Below are positions 55,201 through 64,000 of a stretch of 64,000 nt of DNA, piece after piece. The translations under genes and the position numbers were made by a program. The notes under the pieces are model-generated. The model made no database searches. It saw only the letters and a list, made by a program, of their open reading frames with translations, and was not told where the DNA came from. Source of the DNA: JAENVU01 sp963756815. Lineage in GTDB: Bacteria; Actinomycetota; Acidimicrobiia; IMCC26256; JAENVU01. The first letter of the stretch is position 1. Every line of letters starts with the position of its first letter. The DNA lies in the NCBI GenBank assembly GCA_963756815.1, contig CAVWPR010000005.1:1-64000 (forward strand), given 5' to 3'.

Positions 55201-55815
55201 TCACGGACTGAGCCGGCGGATGCGCCACGACGCACCGCGACGCGTGTACTCCACGCGGTCGTGAACACGGTCGGCGCGGTTGCGCCAGAACTCCACCACG
55301 GAGGGCACGATCCGGTATCCGCCCCAATGTGGCGGCCGCGGGACGTCGTCGCCGAAGCGCGTCTCTGCCGCGCGCACCTGCTCCTCGAGCGTGGCGCGGT
55401 CCGCGACCGGCGCGCTCTGGTGCGACGCCCACGCGCCGATGCGATGCCCGTGCGGTCGCTGCGCGAAGTACGCGTCCGACTCCTCGGCCGAGACGCGTTC
55501 GACTCCGCCCTCCACGCGGATCTGTGCGTCGAGCGCGCTCCAGTAGAGCACCGCGGCGGCGACCGGGTTCGCGGCGAGGTCCCCGCCCTTGCGGCTGTCG
55601 TAGTTCGTGAAGAACACGAGCCCGCGGGCATCGAAGCCGCGGAGGAGGACCACACGCGCCGACGGACGGCCGTCGGGCGTGGCGGTGGCCACCGTCATCG
55701 CCGCGGCACGATCGCCGGTGGCCGCGACGGCGGCGTCGTACCACCGCGCGAACTGGACCATGGGCTCCGGGTCGACGCTCGCCGCGTCGAGCGGCGGGAG
55801 CGGGTCCGACGGCAT
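55201..55815 (-). CDS. pdxH: Pyridoxamine 5'-phosphate oxidase
   Basis: A 204-residue PdxH: VATATPDGRPSARVVLLRGF, FFTNYDSRKGGDLAANPVAA, HRIGAWASHQSAPVADR and PPHWGGYRIVPSVVEFWRNR with the conserved C-terminus. FMN-dependent oxidation to pyridoxal phosphate. It is distinct from the two split-barrel proteins at 44.5-46.3 kb, which lack these C-terminal motifs. Confidence 0.93.
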   Translation of the reverse strand: MPSDPLPPLDAASVDPEPMVQFARWYDAAVAATGDRAAAMTVATATPDGRPSARVVLLRGFDARGLVFFTNYDSRKGGDLAANPVAAAVLYWSALDAQIRVEGGVERVSAEESDAYFAQRPHGHRIGAWASHQSAPVADRATLEEQVRAAETRFGDDVPRPPHWGGYRIVPSVVEFWRNRADRVHDRVEYTRRGASWRIRRLSP

Positions 55816-55863
55816 CGCGCCGAAGGTACAACGGATCCCGGTGCATCACTACGCTCGCCCGCC

Positions 55864-56581
55864 ATGTCCGGCGACCTCGTGATCGACCGCCCGGGCGCCC
55901 GCACCGTCTATCGCGCTGCGTTCACGGTTGTTCCGCGAGCACGCCCGCGTGGTCATCGGGATGGCGGCACTGGTGCTCCTCCCCTTCGCGATCGTCGACG
56001 CCCTCGGGCTCCTGCACGTCGAGATCCACAGCGACGCGCGCCTCGCCGACCTGCTCGAGGCGTTCCTCGTCGTCGTGGCCAACGGCATCGGCGGCCTCGC
56101 ATCGATCTTCTACGCCGGCGTCCTCGACCACGCATCGGTGGCGTGGCACCGCGGTCGGGACACGCCGGCGTCGCGATCGGTCGCGGCCGAGCTGCCGTGG
56201 GCGCAGCTCGTGATCGCCAGCATCCTGTGGTTCGTCGCGGTCGTCGTGGGCCTGATGCTCGCGATCCTGCCCGGGCTCGTCGCCCTCACCCTGTTCGCCC
56301 TCACCGGCCCCGTGCTCGTGCGCGAGGACCTGACCGCGGTGCAGGCGATGCGGCGCAGCGCGCAGCTGGTCGCCCGCCGGCCCGGGCTCGTGGTGCTCAC
56401 CGCCGTCGTCCCGTACCTGTTCGAGCTCTCGGTCTCGGATCTCGCCTCCGGGCTCTTCGGGCACTCGCTCGCCACCGAGCTCGCGGCCGAGACCGTGGCC
56501 ACCCTGTTCCTCGCGAGCTTCGTGGGTCTGCTCGAGGTGGTCACGACCCACCAGCTCATCGGCGCCGAACGCACCGGCTGA
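55864..56581 (+). CDS. Integral membrane protein of unknown function (one frameshift)
   Basis: Starts MSGDLVIDRPGARTVYRAAF; a break near 55,935 leads to FREHARVVIGMAALVLLPFA. The rest has five or six membrane spans, an Arg-rich loop after ALTGPVLVREDLTAVQAMRR and VVLTAVVPYLFELSVSD. The style recalls glycerophosphodiester-phosphodiesterase membrane-domain proteins, but the identification is weak. Divergent from pdxH. Confidence 0.6.
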
Positions 56582-56661
56582 GACGCAGCTGCGGGTCCGC
56601 GCCGGCGCGCCGGTGAGAGGACGGGGACACGGACCCGCAGGATTCGGGCAGAATGGGGTGC

Positions 56662-57189
56662 ATGGCCTTTCACCACGTCGCCATCGCCACGCGTGATCTG
56701 GACGCGACGCACGCGTTCTACACCGGACCGATGGGCTTCACCCTCGACCGCGTCGTCGTGGCTCCGAGCCCGGAGCAGGGATGGGCCCGCCACGCGTTCT
56801 ACGACACCGGGAACGGGCAGATGATCGCCTTCTGGGACCTCCACGACGACCCCGCCACCGCTGATTTCGACCCGTCGATCTCGCGCGGGCTGGGTCTGCC
56901 GGCGTGGACGAACCACCTCGCGTTCGGCGCCGACACGCTCGAGGACCTCGCCGCGCAACGGCAGCGCTGGCTCGATCACGGGATCGACGTCGCCGAGATC
57001 GACCACGGCTGGTGCACGTCGATCTACGCGATGGACCCCAACCACATCATGGTGGAGTTCTGCTGCACGACCGCGGTGACCACCGATGCGGACCGCGCCC
57101 GAGCGCTCGAGCTGCTCACGGCCGAGCGTCCCGAGCTCGAGCACGCGCCCGAGCCGGTCTTCCACTCGGCGACGCGCGCCGCGGTCTGA
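56662..57189 (+). CDS. VOC-family dioxygenase/glyoxalase protein
   Basis: A 175-residue protein: MAFHHVAIATRDLDATHAFY begins the first beta-alpha module with a metal His; WTNHLAFGADTLEDLAAQ and AMDPNHIMVEFCCTTA provide a second His and a Glu. The CC pair before TAV and the sequence style suggest a bleomycin-resistance or extradiol-like enzyme. Substrate not determinable. Confidence 0.8.
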   Translation: MAFHHVAIATRDLDATHAFYTGPMGFTLDRVVVAPSPEQGWARHAFYDTGNGQMIAFWDLHDDPATADFDPSISRGLGLPAWTNHLAFGADTLEDLAAQRQRWLDHGIDVAEIDHGWCTSIYAMDPNHIMVEFCCTTAVTTDADRARALELLTAERPELEHAPEPVFHSATRAAV

Positions 57190-57201
57190 TCCGCCGGCCG
57201 G

Positions 57202-58404
57202 TCAGGCGATCACGCCGTCGGCCCGCAGTGCAGCCAACCGGGCCGACGACAGCTCGAGCAGCCCGCCGAGCACCGCGTCGGTGTCGGCCCCGAGCTCGGG
57301 GCCGACGTGGCGCACCGACCCCGGCGTGCGCGTGAGCTTCGGCACGACGCCGGCCATCGGCACCCGGTCGGCGAAGCCGGCGGCGAGGCGCAGGATCATG
57401 TCGCGTGCCGCGAGATGATCGTCGACCGCGAGATCGGGCGCGGTGTTGATGAGCCCGGCCGGGATCGAGTGCCGTTCGAGCCGAGCGAGGACCTCGGTGG
57501 CCGGCAATGTCGCGGTCCAGGCCGCGACCTCTGCGTCGAGCGCGGACTGACCCGCGGCGCGCGCGGCGTGCGATGCGTACGGCTCGGCCAGGTCGGGGCG
57601 GTGCATCGCGACGACGAGTCGAGCGAAGACCGCGTCGGCGTTGGCGGCGATCACGACATCCCGACCGTCGGCGGTCGGGTACGCGTTCGACGGCGCGACG
57701 CCGGGGAGCACACCGCCGCTGCGGCCGCGCACGACACCGCCCAGCTCGAAGTCGGCCACCGTCGACTCCATGAGCGCGAGCACCGCCTCGTAGATCGCGA
57801 CGTCCACCTCCTGACCGCGTCCCGACGCGTGCCGCTCGTGCACCGCCGTGAGGGTCCCGATCACCGCGAAGAGCGCGGCGAGCGCGTCCCCGAGCGAGAT
57901 GCCGGCCCGCGCCGGCGGGCGGTCGGCGTCGCCGGTCGTGTGACGGATCCCACCCATCGCCTCGCCGATCGCGCCGAAGCCGGGCTCGTGCGCGCGCGGG
58001 CCGGTCTGGCCGAACCCGGACACGTGGACCAGCACGAGGCCGGGGTTCGCGGCGCTGAGCGTCGCATGGTCCATGCCCCAGCGGTCGAGGGTGCCGGGCT
58101 TGAAGTTCTCGATCACGACGTCGACACGTGCGGTGAGGTCGCGGACCAGCGCGCGACCGAGCTCGGTGCGCAGGTCGACGGCGACCGACCGCTTGTTCCG
58201 GGCGATGGCCGGCCACCAGAGGCTCGCGCCGTCGACGGTGACACCCCAGCCGCGCATCGGGTCCCCGGCACCGGGCGGCTCGATCTTGATCACCTCGGCG
58301 CCGAGGTCTCCGAGCAACTGGCCGGCGAACGGCCCCGCGATGAACGAGCCGAGCTCGAGCACCCGAAGGTCCGCGAGCGGTGGGCGAGCGGTCGGATCGG
58401 ACAC
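57202..58404 (-). CDS. CaiB/BaiF (class III) CoA-transferase
   Basis: A 400-residue protein starting at GTG 58404. Features: LRVLELGSFIAGPFAGQLLG, DLGAEVIKIEPPGAGDPMR, ARNKRSVAVDLRTELGRALV and the Asp-containing DVVIENFKPGTLDRWGMDHA; GEVDVAIYEAVLALMES-like region follows. Such enzymes transfer CoA between organic acids or act as racemases. It diverges from the hydrolase gene at 58424, 19 bases away. Confidence 0.85.
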   Translation of the reverse strand: MSDPTARPPLADLRVLELGSFIAGPFAGQLLGDLGAEVIKIEPPGAGDPMRGWGVTVDGASLWWPAIARNKRSVAVDLRTELGRALVRDLTARVDVVIENFKPGTLDRWGMDHATLSAANPGLVLVHVSGFGQTGPRAHEPGFGAIGEAMGGIRHTTGDADRPPARAGISLGDALAALFAVIGTLTAVHERHASGRGQEVDVAIYEAVLALMESTVADFELGGVVRGRSGGVLPGVAPSNAYPTADGRDVVIAANADAVFARLVVAMHRPDLAEPYASHAARAAGQSALDAEVAAWTATLPATEVLARLERHSIPAGLINTAPDLAVDDHLAARDMILRLAAGFADRVPMAGVVPKLTRTPGSVRHVGPELGADTDAVLGGLLELSSARLAALRADGVIA

Positions 58405-58423
58405 GCCACGTAGCCTGCCATCC

Positions 58424-59701
58424 GTGCCCGAGCCCACCCCGAACCGCGCCGTGTCGAACCGCATCGGTCGCTACGACAACCCGTACCGCGTGGCGACGTG
58501 GCACCGCGACCCGCCCTCGGGCACGGTCTGCACCCCGCTCGTCCTCGACACCCAGGACCGCGCCCTCGCCCAGGGGTGGCTCTACGCGCGCGGTGGCGAG
58601 TCGACGGTGGCGGTCCTCATGCATCCGCGCGCCGACTTCGCGCATCACTACGTGACCCCCGGACTGCTCGACGCCGGGATCGCGGTGCTGAACGTCAACA
58701 GCCGTTGGCTGAACAACGACGCGACCTTGATCCACGAGCAGGTGCTGCTCGACGTCGCCGCCGGGATCGCTGCCGCGCACGAGCACTTCGACCGCGTCGT
58801 GCTCGTCGGCAACAGCGGCGGCGCGTCGCTCTTCACCTTCTACCTCCACCAGGCCCACGCACCGGGTGGCGGCCGGCTGACCCACACCGCCGCCGGAGAC
58901 GCGTTCGACCTCAACCGCTACGACCTCCCCGGTGCGGACGCGATGGTGTATCTCGCCGGTCACGCCGGTGAGGGTCACTACCTCCTGCACGCCATCGACC
59001 CGTCGGTGGTCGACGAGGCCGACCCGGTCTCGTGCGATCCGGACCTGGATCTCTACGACGAGCGGAACGGCTTCGTGGTCCCGCCCGACGAGCCGCGGTA
59101 CACCACCCCCTTCCTCGACCGGTACCGCACCGCGCAGCGGGCCCGGGTGGAGCGCATCGACGCCCGGGCGCGGGACCTCGTGGCGCGCCGTCGACAGGCG
59201 CGCGCAGCCGGCGCGGACGGCTCGGGGACCACGGGCGACCGGCGGGCTTCGATCGCCACGACGTTCATGACCGTGTACCGCACCGATGCCGACCCACGGG
59301 CGGTGGACCGCTCGCTCGATCCGTCCGAGCGGGACTACGGCTCGATCTGGGGTCGCCGCCCGGACTGGATCAACTACGGCGCGGTGGGCTTCGGTCGCGT
59401 CGTGAGTCCCGAGGCGTGGCTCTCCACGTGGTCGGGCACCTCGTCACAGGCCGAGATCGCAATCACCGGCAGCCGCATGACTCTGCCCGCGTTGCAGGTG
59501 GTCTACGCCGCCGACAACTGCATCTACCCGTCGGACGACGAGCTCATCGCGTCGTCGGTCGCGACCCAGCGGCTCGACCGCGTCACGGTGCCCGGCGACC
59601 ATTACGGATTCCCGGTCGACGCGGGACGCGAGCACGCGACGCGCGTGGTGGCCGACTGGATCAACGCGCTCGGCGTAGGACGCGGAGGAGGTCACCCCGG
59701 C
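58424..59701 (+). CDS. Alpha/beta hydrolase, open into the next gene
   Basis: About 425 residues from GTG 58424: VAVLMHPRADFAHHYVTPGL, nucleophile elbow VVLVGNSGGASLFTFYL, acid Asp in VVYAADNCIYPSDDE and catalytic His in VPGDHYGFPVDAG, so the triad is complete. No stop separates it from the LLM domain. A GGAGGAGG sequence lies just before ATG 59702, which argues that this was once a separate gene and that the stop has been lost to a base change or indel near 59,680; a TAG occurs there in another frame. Confidence 0.78.
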
Positions 59702-60595
59702 ATGAAGGTGCGCATCGGGTACGGGTTCGGCACGCAACGCGGCTTCACTGCGGCCGGGTTCACCGCCATGGTCGACGCGCTCGAGTCGTTGCGATTCGAC
59801 TCGCTCTGGCTGTCGGAGCGGATCACCGCCGACGCGCCGGACCCGATCGTCGGGCTCGCGGTCGCCGCCGGGCGCACCCGCAGACTCAAGCTCGGCACGA
59901 GCGTGCAGGTGCTGCCCGGTCGCAACCCGGCGCTGCTCGCCAAGGAGCTCGCCAGCCTCGACGTGCTGTGCGACGGCCGCTTCCTCCCCGCGTTCGGGCT
60001 CGGCATCGCCCATCCGGCCGAGCAGCAGGCCTTCGGGATCGAGCGTCGCGATCGCGCGCCGTGGTTCGAGGAGGCCCTCCCCCTCCTCCGTCGGTTCTGG
60101 ACCGAGGACGCCGTCGACCACACCGGTCCCCGGTTCCGCTACGAGGGCCTGCGGGTCCGGCCGCACCCCGTGCAGCAGCCGCCCGACATCTGGCTCGGTG
60201 GTCGGGGACCCAAGGAGCTGCAGCGGGTGGGGCGGCTCGCCGACGGGTGGCTCGCGTCGTTCTCGATGCCGGCCGAGACCGCGACCGGACGCAGGACGAT
60301 CGAGGCCGTGGCCGCCGACCACGATCGGGCCATCGACCCGGAGCACTTCGGGGCGATGATCATCTACTCGCCCGGACCGCTGCCCGATCCGGTGAAGGCG
60401 CTGCTCGCGACCCGCGCCGGTGAGGTCGACCCTGTGGACCTCGTGCCCGGTTCCCTCGACGCGCTCGAACGCCGGATCGAGGAGTACGTCGCGATCGGGA
60501 TCAGCAAGCTCGTGCTGGTGCCGCTCCACGAGCCGGCCGACTGGCTCGCCGAGCTGGAGCCGATCGCGGCGCGGGTGCAGCCGCTGCAGACCTGA
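59702..60595 (+). CDS. LLM-class F420-dependent oxidoreductase
   Basis: About 297 residues from ATG 59702 with a strong GGAGGAGG ribosome-binding site. Motifs: MKVRIGYGFGTQRGFTAAGF, FDSLWLSERITADAPDP, LKLGTSVQVLPGRNPALLAK, DGRFLPAFGLGIAHPAEQQA and PPDIWLGGRGPKELQR. In the given sequence it is in frame with the upstream hydrolase, so a genuine fusion is possible. Substrate unknown. Confidence 0.82.
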   Translation: MKVRIGYGFGTQRGFTAAGFTAMVDALESLRFDSLWLSERITADAPDPIVGLAVAAGRTRRLKLGTSVQVLPGRNPALLAKELASLDVLCDGRFLPAFGLGIAHPAEQQAFGIERRDRAPWFEEALPLLRRFWTEDAVDHTGPRFRYEGLRVRPHPVQQPPDIWLGGRGPKELQRVGRLADGWLASFSMPAETATGRRTIEAVAADHDRAIDPEHFGAMIIYSPGPLPDPVKALLATRAGEVDPVDLVPGSLDALERRIEEYVAIGISKLVLVPLHEPADWLAELEPIAARVQPLQT

Positions 60596-60604
60596 CGGCG
60601 CGCG

Positions 60605-61486
60605 TCAGGGCGACGCCGGCGTCAACGGCGGATGGCCGTCCTCGCCGGTCACGAAGGGCGAGCGCGCGAGTCGGATCACCCCGGCGATCATCACCACGAC
60701 CGCCAGCGCGGTCACTGCGTACTGCAGCGCACCGTGCGCCGCGAGCGACTCCTCGAAGAGCGCGACGCCGAGGATCGAGGAGAGCACGGGATTGGTCACC
60801 GCGAGCGCCGGCAACGACGCCGCGAGCGCACCGGCGTTGAACGCGCTCTGGTTGAGGATCAGCCCGATGATCGAGAAGACGGCGAGGGCGTAGACCGGCC
60901 AGTGCACGAACAGGGCCTCGGGGCCGTGACGATCGATGATCGTCACCACCTGCTTGGTCAGCGCGGCGGTGAGCGCGTAGCAGGAGCCGGTCGCGACCGC
61001 GAGGCCGAGGGCGCGGTAGTGCGGCGGCGCCTTGCGGGTCGCCACGATCATCGCGACGATGATCGCCCCGCACACGGCGAAGGCGATCACCCAGTCGATC
61101 GGGGTGGCGCGACCATGACCGTCGTTCGGGTCCCCCACCGCGAGGAACACCGCGATGCCGCCGGCCACGGCCGCGGCGGCGATCCACTCCCTGCGGCCCG
61201 GCCGATCCGTCCGGCCGATCGCCGAGAGCGGCAACGCGAACAGCAGACCACTCACCAACAGGGTCTGCACGAGCACGATCGAGCCGTTCGCGAGCGCGAG
61301 CGCTTCGAGGAAGTACGCGCCCACGTCCAACCCGATCCCGAACAGCCAGATGGGGTGGCGAACGAGATCGAGGATCAGACGGGGCGAGAGCGACAGGCTC
61401 TTCGGCGCGGCGGCGGCGACGCGATGCTGGAAGACGGACGCGACCGCGTAGCAGAGGCCCGCGCCGAGCGCGAAGACGTACGCCAC
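60605..61486 (-). CDS. DMT-superfamily transporter (EamA/NIPA-like)
   Basis: A 293-residue membrane protein with nine or ten spans: AYVFALGAGLCYAVASVFQH at the start, IVLVQTLLVSGLLFALPLSA, FAVCGAIIVAMIVATRKAP and NPVLSSILGVALFEESLAAH, the repeat of drug/metabolite exporters. The C-terminus LALVVMIAGVIRLARS-like region precedes a short tail. Cargo unknown. Confidence 0.8.
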   Translation of the reverse strand: MAYVFALGAGLCYAVASVFQHRVAAAAPKSLSLSPRLILDLVRHPIWLFGIGLDVGAYFLEALALANGSIVLVQTLLVSGLLFALPLSAIGRTDRPGRREWIAAAAVAGGIAVFLAVGDPNDGHGRATPIDWVIAFAVCGAIIVAMIVATRKAPPHYRALGLAVATGSCYALTAALTKQVVTIIDRHGPEALFVHWPVYALAVFSIIGLILNQSAFNAGALAASLPALAVTNPVLSSILGVALFEESLAAHGALQYAVTALAVVVMIAGVIRLARSPFVTGEDGHPPLTPASP

Positions 61487-61492
61487 GGAGCG

Positions 61493-62290
61493 CTACGCCG
61501 CAGCCCGATCGGGTCGGGGGATCCCGTGCTCCCCCACCGGCCCGACCCGCAACGAACGCGAGTCGAGCGCGGACGCCAGCGCGGGCAGTGCGCCCAGCGC
61601 CGAGTGCCAGCACTCCGGTGCCGACACGCAGTCGGAGTCGTGCAACAGCACGGTGCCGCCGTCGACGTACCCGTCGAGGACGTCACCCACCACCGACTCC
61701 GGCGTCGCCTCGGCGCGCCAGTCGCGGCCCCATGCGGTCCAGAGCACGGTGCGCAACCCGGCGCGACGCGCACCGCGCATCCCGCCGAGGGAGAGCGTGC
61801 CGTACGGCGGACGGAACCAGAGCGGCTGGAATCCGGTCGCGTCGGCCACGGCGTCACGTGCGCGCGCGATGTCGTCGGCCACCGTCCGGGGCGAGAGGCG
61901 GAGCTGGGACCGGTGGCGGTCGCCGTGCACGGCGACCTCGTGGCCGGCGGCGGCGACCTCGGCCGCCAACCCGGGTGCCCGGCGGGCCATGTCGCCGAGC
62001 ATGAAGAACGTCGCGTGCCAGCCGAGCTCGTCGAGCGCAGCGAGGAACGCAGGCGTGGATGCGGGGTCCGGGCCGTCGTCGAAGGTGAGGGCCACGTGAC
62101 CAGGGGCGCCGACGCCGGCGAGGCCCGGGGACACGTGCCGGCCGAGCCAGGACAGCGCCACCAACGACGGCGCGGAGTTCGCGGCGAGCGCCACCGCTCC
62201 TGCGATCCCCACGCCGGCCCCGACCAGCGTGACCGTGCGGCGCCAACCGGGCCCACCGAGGAGCACCTCGGAACCGGGCTTCCCGCTCAC
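61493..62290 (-). CDS. NodB-type polysaccharide deacetylase
   Basis: A 265-residue protein starting at GTG 62290 with a membrane anchor (VTLVGAGVGIAGAVALAANS). NodB motifs: HVALTFDDGPDPASTPAFLA (catalytic and metal Asp), EVAVHGDRHRSQLRLSP (metal His), LWFRPPYGTLSLGGMR and VLLHDSDC. It removes N-acetyl groups from a cell-surface sugar polymer. The start and its surroundings lie inside a 92-base tandem duplication. Confidence 0.85.
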   Translation of the reverse strand: MSGKPGSEVLLGGPGWRRTVTLVGAGVGIAGAVALAANSAPSLVALSWLGRHVSPGLAGVGAPGHVALTFDDGPDPASTPAFLAALDELGWHATFFMLGDMARRAPGLAAEVAAAGHEVAVHGDRHRSQLRLSPRTVADDIARARDAVADATGFQPLWFRPPYGTLSLGGMRGARRAGLRTVLWTAWGRDWRAEATPESVVGDVLDGYVDGGTVLLHDSDCVSAPECWHSALGALPALASALDSRSLRVGPVGEHGIPRPDRAAA

Positions 62291-62412
62291 CTCGACGCCT
62301 CCGCCCGGGCCGCACGGGATGTGACCGTGCGGCGCCAACCGGGCCCGCCGAGGAGCACCTCGGAACCGGGCTTCCCGCTCACCTCGACGCCTCCGCCCGG
62401 GCCGCACGGGAT
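62229..62412. repeat. 92-bp direct tandem duplication, two copies
   Basis: Bases 62229-62320 and 62321-62412 are identical except for one A/G difference, and the next five bases (GTGAC) begin a third copy. The unit contains the deacetylase start codon, its upstream sequence and the first 20 codons. As 92 is not a multiple of three, the two copies lie in different frames. Confidence 0.9.
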
Positions 62413-62428
62413 GTGACGGGCCTTCACC

Positions 62429-64000
62429 TCATCGCAGCTCGGAGAGCGGTCCCGACGTGTACCCGTCGTGATGCAGCTCGACCTGGAACGCGGCGAGCGC
62501 CGACTCCACCTGCGCGGCGTCGCGCCCACGACCGTCGATCACGTACACGGCACGGTCCCGCAGCCCGTGCGGCACCGACTCGGGCCGGATCACGTGGTCG
62601 GCGGCGACGAGCTTCTGCCCGCGGCGTCGCGCCAGCAACTGGTCGAAGGCGTCGAAGCGGCGCTCGGGGACGAACTCGCGGATCTTCACGTCCGCGGTCT
62701 TCTTGATGAGGTCGGTCGTCGAGATGACGTCGGCCTGCGCCCGCAGCGGTCGAAACGCCCGGCCGTCGCCCCAGCCGCCGTTGCCGACGTCGATCTCCTC
62801 GGCCGCGAGCAGGCGGATCGGCCGCTCGGACAGACGCGCGGTCGTCGCGTCGATGATCGCGGTCGCGTGCATCCGGTCGAGTCGGGCACGGACGCGGGGG
62901 CTGGCCAGCTCGGCGGCGGTGAGTCGCACGCCGAGGTACACGCGGTCGTGCGCGGCCTTCGGCGGCTCGGCCACGCCGACGCCGAGCGCGGCGATTCCTT
63001 GGGCGCCGAGCGTGAGCAGCCCGTAGATCGCGAGCACCGATCCCGCCGCGACCCTGAGGCGGTGCGGCGCCTTCGGCATCTCGATCGGCTGCTCGATGCC
63101 CCGGGCGCTGCGCAGCGCGGCCTCGGCCAGGACGTCGTCGGCGGCATCGCCCACGAACAGGCCGTGGGCGATCGCGATCTGCCGGGACCGTTCCGGGCCC
63201 GGCCGCGTCAGCAGGGTCAGCGCGTCGCGGAGCTCATCGGCGGTGCGGGCGTAGCGCGTGACGCCGAGCTCGGCCATGCCTTCGGCGTTGTCCTTGCCGT
63301 GCCCCGCGATCGGGAGGAACGTGACCACGGGCAGGCCCACCGCGAACGCCTCGTTGGCCGTGAGTCCGCCTGCGTTCTCGACCATGACGTCGCACGCCGC
63401 CATGAGGCGCGGCATGTCGTCGCGCCAACCGAGGATGGTGCCCTGGCCACGCGCCCGGAGCTCGGCCTGGAGCTTCTCGTCCTTGCCGCACACGACCACG
63501 GGATGGAAGTCGCCCGCGGCGAGGATCGCGTCGACCGTTCCCGGGATGTCCCCGACCCCCCACGAGCCGGCGACGACCAGGACGCCACGCGCGTCGTCGG
63601 CGAGCCCGAGCTCGGCACGCGCCGCGTCGCGGTCCGAGCCGTCGACGGGTCGGAACCGGTCACCGACGAGCGGGCCGGGTGAGCGGGCGTCGTCACCGCC
63701 GCGGGTGCGGGCGGTCGCGGCCGCGAACGGGCTCGTCGCGAGGTGCACGTCGACGTGCGGGTGCACCCACAGCGGGTGGACGGCGAAGTCGGTGAGGTAC
63801 GTGATGACCGGGACCTTGAGCCACCGCTTCTTGCGCATGTTGCCGAGCACGAGCGACGAGAGCGGATACGTGGAGACCACGACGTCGGCATCGGTCTCGC
63901 TGATCGCCCGCCGCAGCCGCTTGCCGGCGACGAAGGTGTCCAGGCGGACGATGAAGCTCCACGTGGACGGGAGCTTGTACCAGAGGCGGTACGTGAGGTC
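62429..64000 (-). CDS. MGDG-synthase-like glycosyltransferase with C-terminal extension (runs off right edge)
   Basis: The frame is open to the last base, so the N-terminus lies outside; at least 523 residues are present. Residues visible first are WSFIVRLDTFVAGKRLRRAI, then VITYLTDFAVHPLWVHPHVD, VAGSWGVGDIPGTVDAIL and the donor-binding ACDVMVENAGGLTANEAFAV, a GT28/MGDG-synthase pattern. After a hydrophobic stretch (VLAIYGLLTLGAQGIAALGV) a 200-residue domain of unknown identity follows (RVYLGVRLTAAELASPRVRA). The stop lies 12 bases before the duplication. Confidence 0.78.
   Translation of the reverse strand, partial: DLTYRLWYKLPSTWSFIVRLDTFVAGKRLRRAISETDADVVVSTYPLSSLVLGNMRKKRWLKVPVITYLTDFAVHPLWVHPHVDVHLATSPFAAATARTRGGDDARSPGPLVGDRFRPVDGSDRDAARAELGLADDARGVLVVAGSWGVGDIPGTVDAILAAGDFHPVVVCGKDEKLQAELRARGQGTILGWRDDMPRLMAACDVMVENAGGLTANEAFAVGLPVVTFLPIAGHGKDNAEGMAELGVTRYARTADELRDALTLLTRPGPERSRQIAIAHGLFVGDAADDVLAEAALRSARGIEQPIEMPKAPHRLRVAAGSVLAIYGLLTLGAQGIAALGVGVAEPPKAAHDRVYLGVRLTAAELASPRVRARLDRMHATAIIDATTARLSERPIRLLAAEEIDVGNGGWGDGRAFRPLRAQADVISTTDLIKKTADVKIREFVPERRFDAFDQLLARRRGQKLVAADHVIRPESVPHGLRDRAVYVIDGRGRDAAQVESALAAFQVELHHDGYTSGPLSELR

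Overview
The window is about 64 kb of very GC-rich DNA with strong G/C bias at third codon positions and many GTG starts. Gene content points to an actinomycete-type bacterium: three F420/LLM-type oxidoreductases, a mycothiol-type DinB protein, DUF2550, a class E sortase, mycobacterium-like steroid genes and an actinobacterial-style TPP riboswitch. An environmental actinobacterium such as Acidimicrobiia is my best guess, but no rRNA or marker gene proves it. About twenty-five reading-frame breaks lie inside otherwise conserved genes (e.g. 2,255; 10,670; 16,425; 17,100-19,930; 20,440-20,770; 24,645; 26,030; 28,015; 35,512; 36,112). They look like single-base indels of an error-prone assembly more than biological decay, so I give whole-gene spans and flag each break.

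Layout. 1-6.9 kb: a partial GH2 beta-galactosidase behind a TetR gene, a divergent alpha/beta hydrolase controlled from a near-perfect palindrome, ICMT-like, LLM and VOC enzymes, a second TetR/membrane-protein pair with its own operator, and a double-GNAT protein. 6.9-29.7 kb: a steroid-catabolism island resembling the mycobacterial KstR2 (ring C/D, HIP) regulon. It holds fadA6, a paired FadE31/FadE32-type dehydrogenase, a FadD19-like ligase, an Ltp-type thiolase with a DUF35 partner, ipdC-ipdB-ipdA-echA20 in mycobacterial order, a divergent SDR, and ipdF-fadE30. Embedded head to tail in the minus-strand run, between ipdC and the DUF35 gene, are a class III cyclase-ATPase-TPR protein and a cyclic-nucleotide-binding GNAT acetyltransferase (PatA/Rv0998 architecture). 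This suggests cyclic-nucleotide-controlled lysine acetylation wired into steroid or acyl-CoA metabolism and is the most interesting part of the window. An ECF sigma/anti-sigma pair, a GH10 xylanase and a copper amine oxidase are interspersed.

29.8-42.5 kb: LLM and phosphatase genes, a sortase, an SDR, a TPP riboswitch followed by thiamine pyrophosphokinase and thiBPQ, an M14 peptidase-Gfo/Idh-DUF2550 run and a phytoene-desaturase-like enzyme. 42.5-51.6 kb: an aminotransferase, a cupin, a split-barrel protein coupled to a split-barrel/UbiA fusion, Leu/Val dehydrogenase, a Rieske oxygenase, msrB, a two-component system and ribB, linked by a 31-codon bridging ORF. 51.6-64 kb: ArsR-SRPBCC operon with an operator on the start codon, lysoplasmalogenase, pdxH, CaiB-type CoA transferase, a hydrolase/LLM open fusion, a DMT transporter, polysaccharide deacetylase with a 92-bp tandem duplication over its start, and a partial MGDG-synthase-like glycosyltransferase.

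Many adjacent genes overlap by four bases (GTGA or ATGA), so translational coupling is the rule here. No gene-free stretch exceeds 300 bases. The longest are 33,320-33,614 (repeat plus riboswitch), 48,864-49,086 (nothing recognised), 13,933-14,153 (a small palindrome) and 31,603-31,806 (hairpins). I saw no tRNA, rRNA, CRISPR array, transposase or integrase.
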